Part shown: piece after piece, positions 4,758 through 5,930 of the stretch
How the letters are laid out: the number at the start of each line of letters is the position of its first letter
Numbering within the stretch: position 1 is the first letter of the stretch
NCBI GenBank assembly: GCA_030620935.1
Contig: JAUXIP010000147.1
Span: 1 to 5,930, forward strand
DNA from: Deltaproteobacteria bacterium
Lineage (GTDB): Bacteria > Desulfobacterota_B > Binatia > UBA9968
Length of the DNA stretch: 5,930 nucleotides
Reading direction: 5' to 3'
Notes under the pieces: generated by a model
What the model saw: the letters and a program-made list of their open reading frames with translations, nothing else
What the model was told of the DNA's origin: nothing
Database searches by the model: none
Program-made: the position numbers and the translations under genes

Positions 4758-5897
4758 ATGGAATCAGCGATCGCCTCCGGACTTCAAGGTCTCCTACTTG
4801 GCCTTTCCCATCTTGAGTTAGGCCAAGTCGTGATGATCCTCATCGGCTCCCTCCTTCTCTACCTCGGCATCAGCAAAGGATTTGAGCCGTTGCTTCTTTT
4901 ACCTATCGGCTTCGGCGCTATCCTCGTCAACATCCCACAGGCAGGACTCATGGAAGAGGGAGGCGTGCTCCGCCTCCTTTACGAGGCTGGGATCCTCACA
5001 GAGCTTTTCCCAATTCTAATATTTGTTGGCATCGGGGCCATGACCGATTTTCAACCGCTGTTAGAGAACCCGAAGATTATTTTACTTGGGGCAGCGGGCC
5101 AGTTTGGTATCTTTCTTACACTGCTTTTGGCCTTGGCCGTCGGCTTCAACAAGCTTGATGCAGTGGCTGTCGCCATTATCGGGGCATGCGACGGCCCCAC
5201 TGCTATCTATGTCAGCTCTAAGTATGCCCCTCACCTCCTCGGGGCAGTTTCCGTAGCAGCCTATTCTTATATGTCTCTCGTACCGCTCATCCAACCCCCG
5301 ATCATGCGTCTGCTCACCACGGAAAGGGAAAAAAAGATCGTTATGGGGGTTATGAAACAACCGGTCTCCAAGAGAACCAAGATCCTCTTCCCGGTGGTGG
5401 TCACGATCGCTGCCTCACTGATAGCGCCGAAAGGGACACCCCTCATCGGAATGGTCATGCTGGGAAACCTCATGAGAGAATGCGGCGTGGTGGAGAGATT
5501 AAAGCATGCCTCGGAAAATGAGATCGCCAATATCATTACCCTTCTCCTTGGCCTTTCTATCGGAGCCACCATGGAGGCGGAAAAATTTCTGCAGCAGCAG
5601 ACACTCATCGTCTTGGTGCTGGGCTTCATAGCGATAAGCCTAGACACCGTGATGGGAGTTCTCCTTGGGAAGTTGATGTGCCTTCTCACCGGGGGCAAGA
5701 TCAATCCCCTGATCGGCGCGGCCGGAATCTCCGCCTTCCCGATGGCCGCCCGCGTGGCCCAGACTGAAGGGCAAAAGTATAACAAAAAGAATTATCTTCT
5801 GATGCACGCCATGAGCGCCAATGCGGGCGGACAGATCGGTTCTATCATCGCAGCCGCCGTCATGCTCTCCGTCCTGGCAGGGATGGGGATCGTGTAA
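4758..5897 (+). CDS. oadB: Na+-translocating decarboxylase beta subunit
   Basis: A 379-residue polytopic membrane protein of the OadB/GcdB/MmdB family, normal in length. It decarboxylates carboxybiotin on the carrier and couples this to Na+ export. Family stretches include ILIFVGIGAMTDFQPLLENP (86-105), IIGACDGPTAIYVSS (140-154), AAYSYMSLVPLIQPP (167-181) and GGKINPLIGAAGISAFPMAAR split over 312-332. Residues equivalent to those essential in Klebsiella OadB are all present: Asp145, Tyr171, Asn316, Gly320, Ser325 and Arg332, with the same spacing within each cluster. Cys144 stands where Ala is common. The ATG follows AGGAG (4749-4753), which overlaps the stop of the OadG-like gene, so the two are probably translationally coupled. 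The substrate (oxaloacetate, methylmalonyl-CoA, glutaconyl-CoA or malonyl group) is set by an alpha subunit not seen here, so the symbol denotes the family only. Confidence 0.95.
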   Translation: MESAIASGLQGLLLGLSHLELGQVVMILIGSLLLYLGISKGFEPLLLLPIGFGAILVNIPQAGLMEEGGVLRLLYEAGILTELFPILIFVGIGAMTDFQPLLENPKIILLGAAGQFGIFLTLLLALAVGFNKLDAVAVAIIGACDGPTAIYVSSKYAPHLLGAVSVAAYSYMSLVPLIQPPIMRLLTTEREKKIVMGVMKQPVSKRTKILFPVVVTIAASLIAPKGTPLIGMVMLGNLMRECGVVERLKHASENEIANIITLLLGLSIGATMEAEKFLQQQTLIVLVLGFIAISLDTVMGVLLGKLMCLLTGGKINPLIGAAGISAFPMAARVAQTEGQKYNKKNYLLMHAMSANAGGQIGSIIAAAVMLSVLAGMGIV

Positions 5898-5915
5898 CGA
5901 GCGAGGAACCTAAGG

Positions 5916-5930
5916 ATGACAAGGACCAGA
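5916..5930 (+). CDS. Start of a further operon gene, cut by the window edge
   Basis: An ATG at 5916 opens the frame MTRTR, with AGGA (5904-5907) eight bases upstream and 18 bp after the beta-subunit stop. Spacing and strand suggest a fourth gene of the same operon. The missing carboxyltransferase alpha subunit is the obvious candidate, but five codons cannot show it. Confidence 0.4.

Noticed and set aside
1..5930. CRISPR array, transposase, toxin-antitoxin or phage genes
   Set aside because: No regularly spaced repeats and no such protein motifs were found on either strand.

Overview
The window appears to come from a bacterial chromosome of moderate GC content. It holds two divergently oriented gene groups separated by an 802-bp intergenic region, plus about 480 bp of repeat-rich, gene-free DNA at the left edge. 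The repeat types (TTCGA/TCGAA-bounded units, a large imperfect palindrome with a CGTACT...AGTACG core, GGACAGTCCC motifs) and the presence of a biotin-dependent Na+-pumping decarboxylase suggest an environmental, probably anaerobic or facultative bacterium, perhaps of a deltaproteobacterial or NC10-like lineage. That placement is a guess from style; there is no rRNA or marker gene to test it.

Left part (1-477): no credible gene. It contains a palindromic element of about 126 bp (351-476) with 26-bp terminal inverted repeats, ending one base before the stop codon of the first gene. A second, inverted and degenerate relative of its core lies near 104-163.

Minus-strand pair (478-3548): an upstream SAM-dependent methyltransferase-like protein of 578 codons (or 563 from a TTG start with a much better ribosome binding site), and 17 bp downstream a family III (CaiB/BaiF) CoA-transferase with an unusual N-terminal extension of about 50 residues. 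The methyltransferase has an internally duplicated N-terminal winged-helix-like module and C-terminal motifs that recall the AprA/MT1-type methyltransferases of polyketide assembly. A strong sigma70-type promoter (TTGACA, 17 bp, TAAAAG) lies just upstream. The pair may methylate and CoA-activate a common, unidentified carboxylic acid.

Plus-strand group (4351 to the right edge): a free-standing 71-residue biotin carrier protein (TTG start), a 48-residue single-span OadG-like subunit, and a 379-residue OadB-type beta subunit carrying all the residues known to matter for Na+ translocation. Together they make the carrier and membrane parts of a Na+-translocating decarboxylase. The carboxyltransferase alpha subunit that fixes the substrate is not in the window. 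A new reading frame starts at 5916 behind a ribosome binding site and is cut by the window edge. A TTGACA promoter and a perfect 6-bp hairpin lie in the leader of the biotin carrier gene.

The divergent intergenic region (3549-4350) carries several inverted repeats near the minus-strand promoter and two 43-bp direct repeats nearer the plus-strand operon. No obviously novel defence or mobile system is present. The least ordinary items are the stand-alone duplicated methyltransferase paired with a CoA-transferase, and the alpha-less order of the Na+ pump operon.
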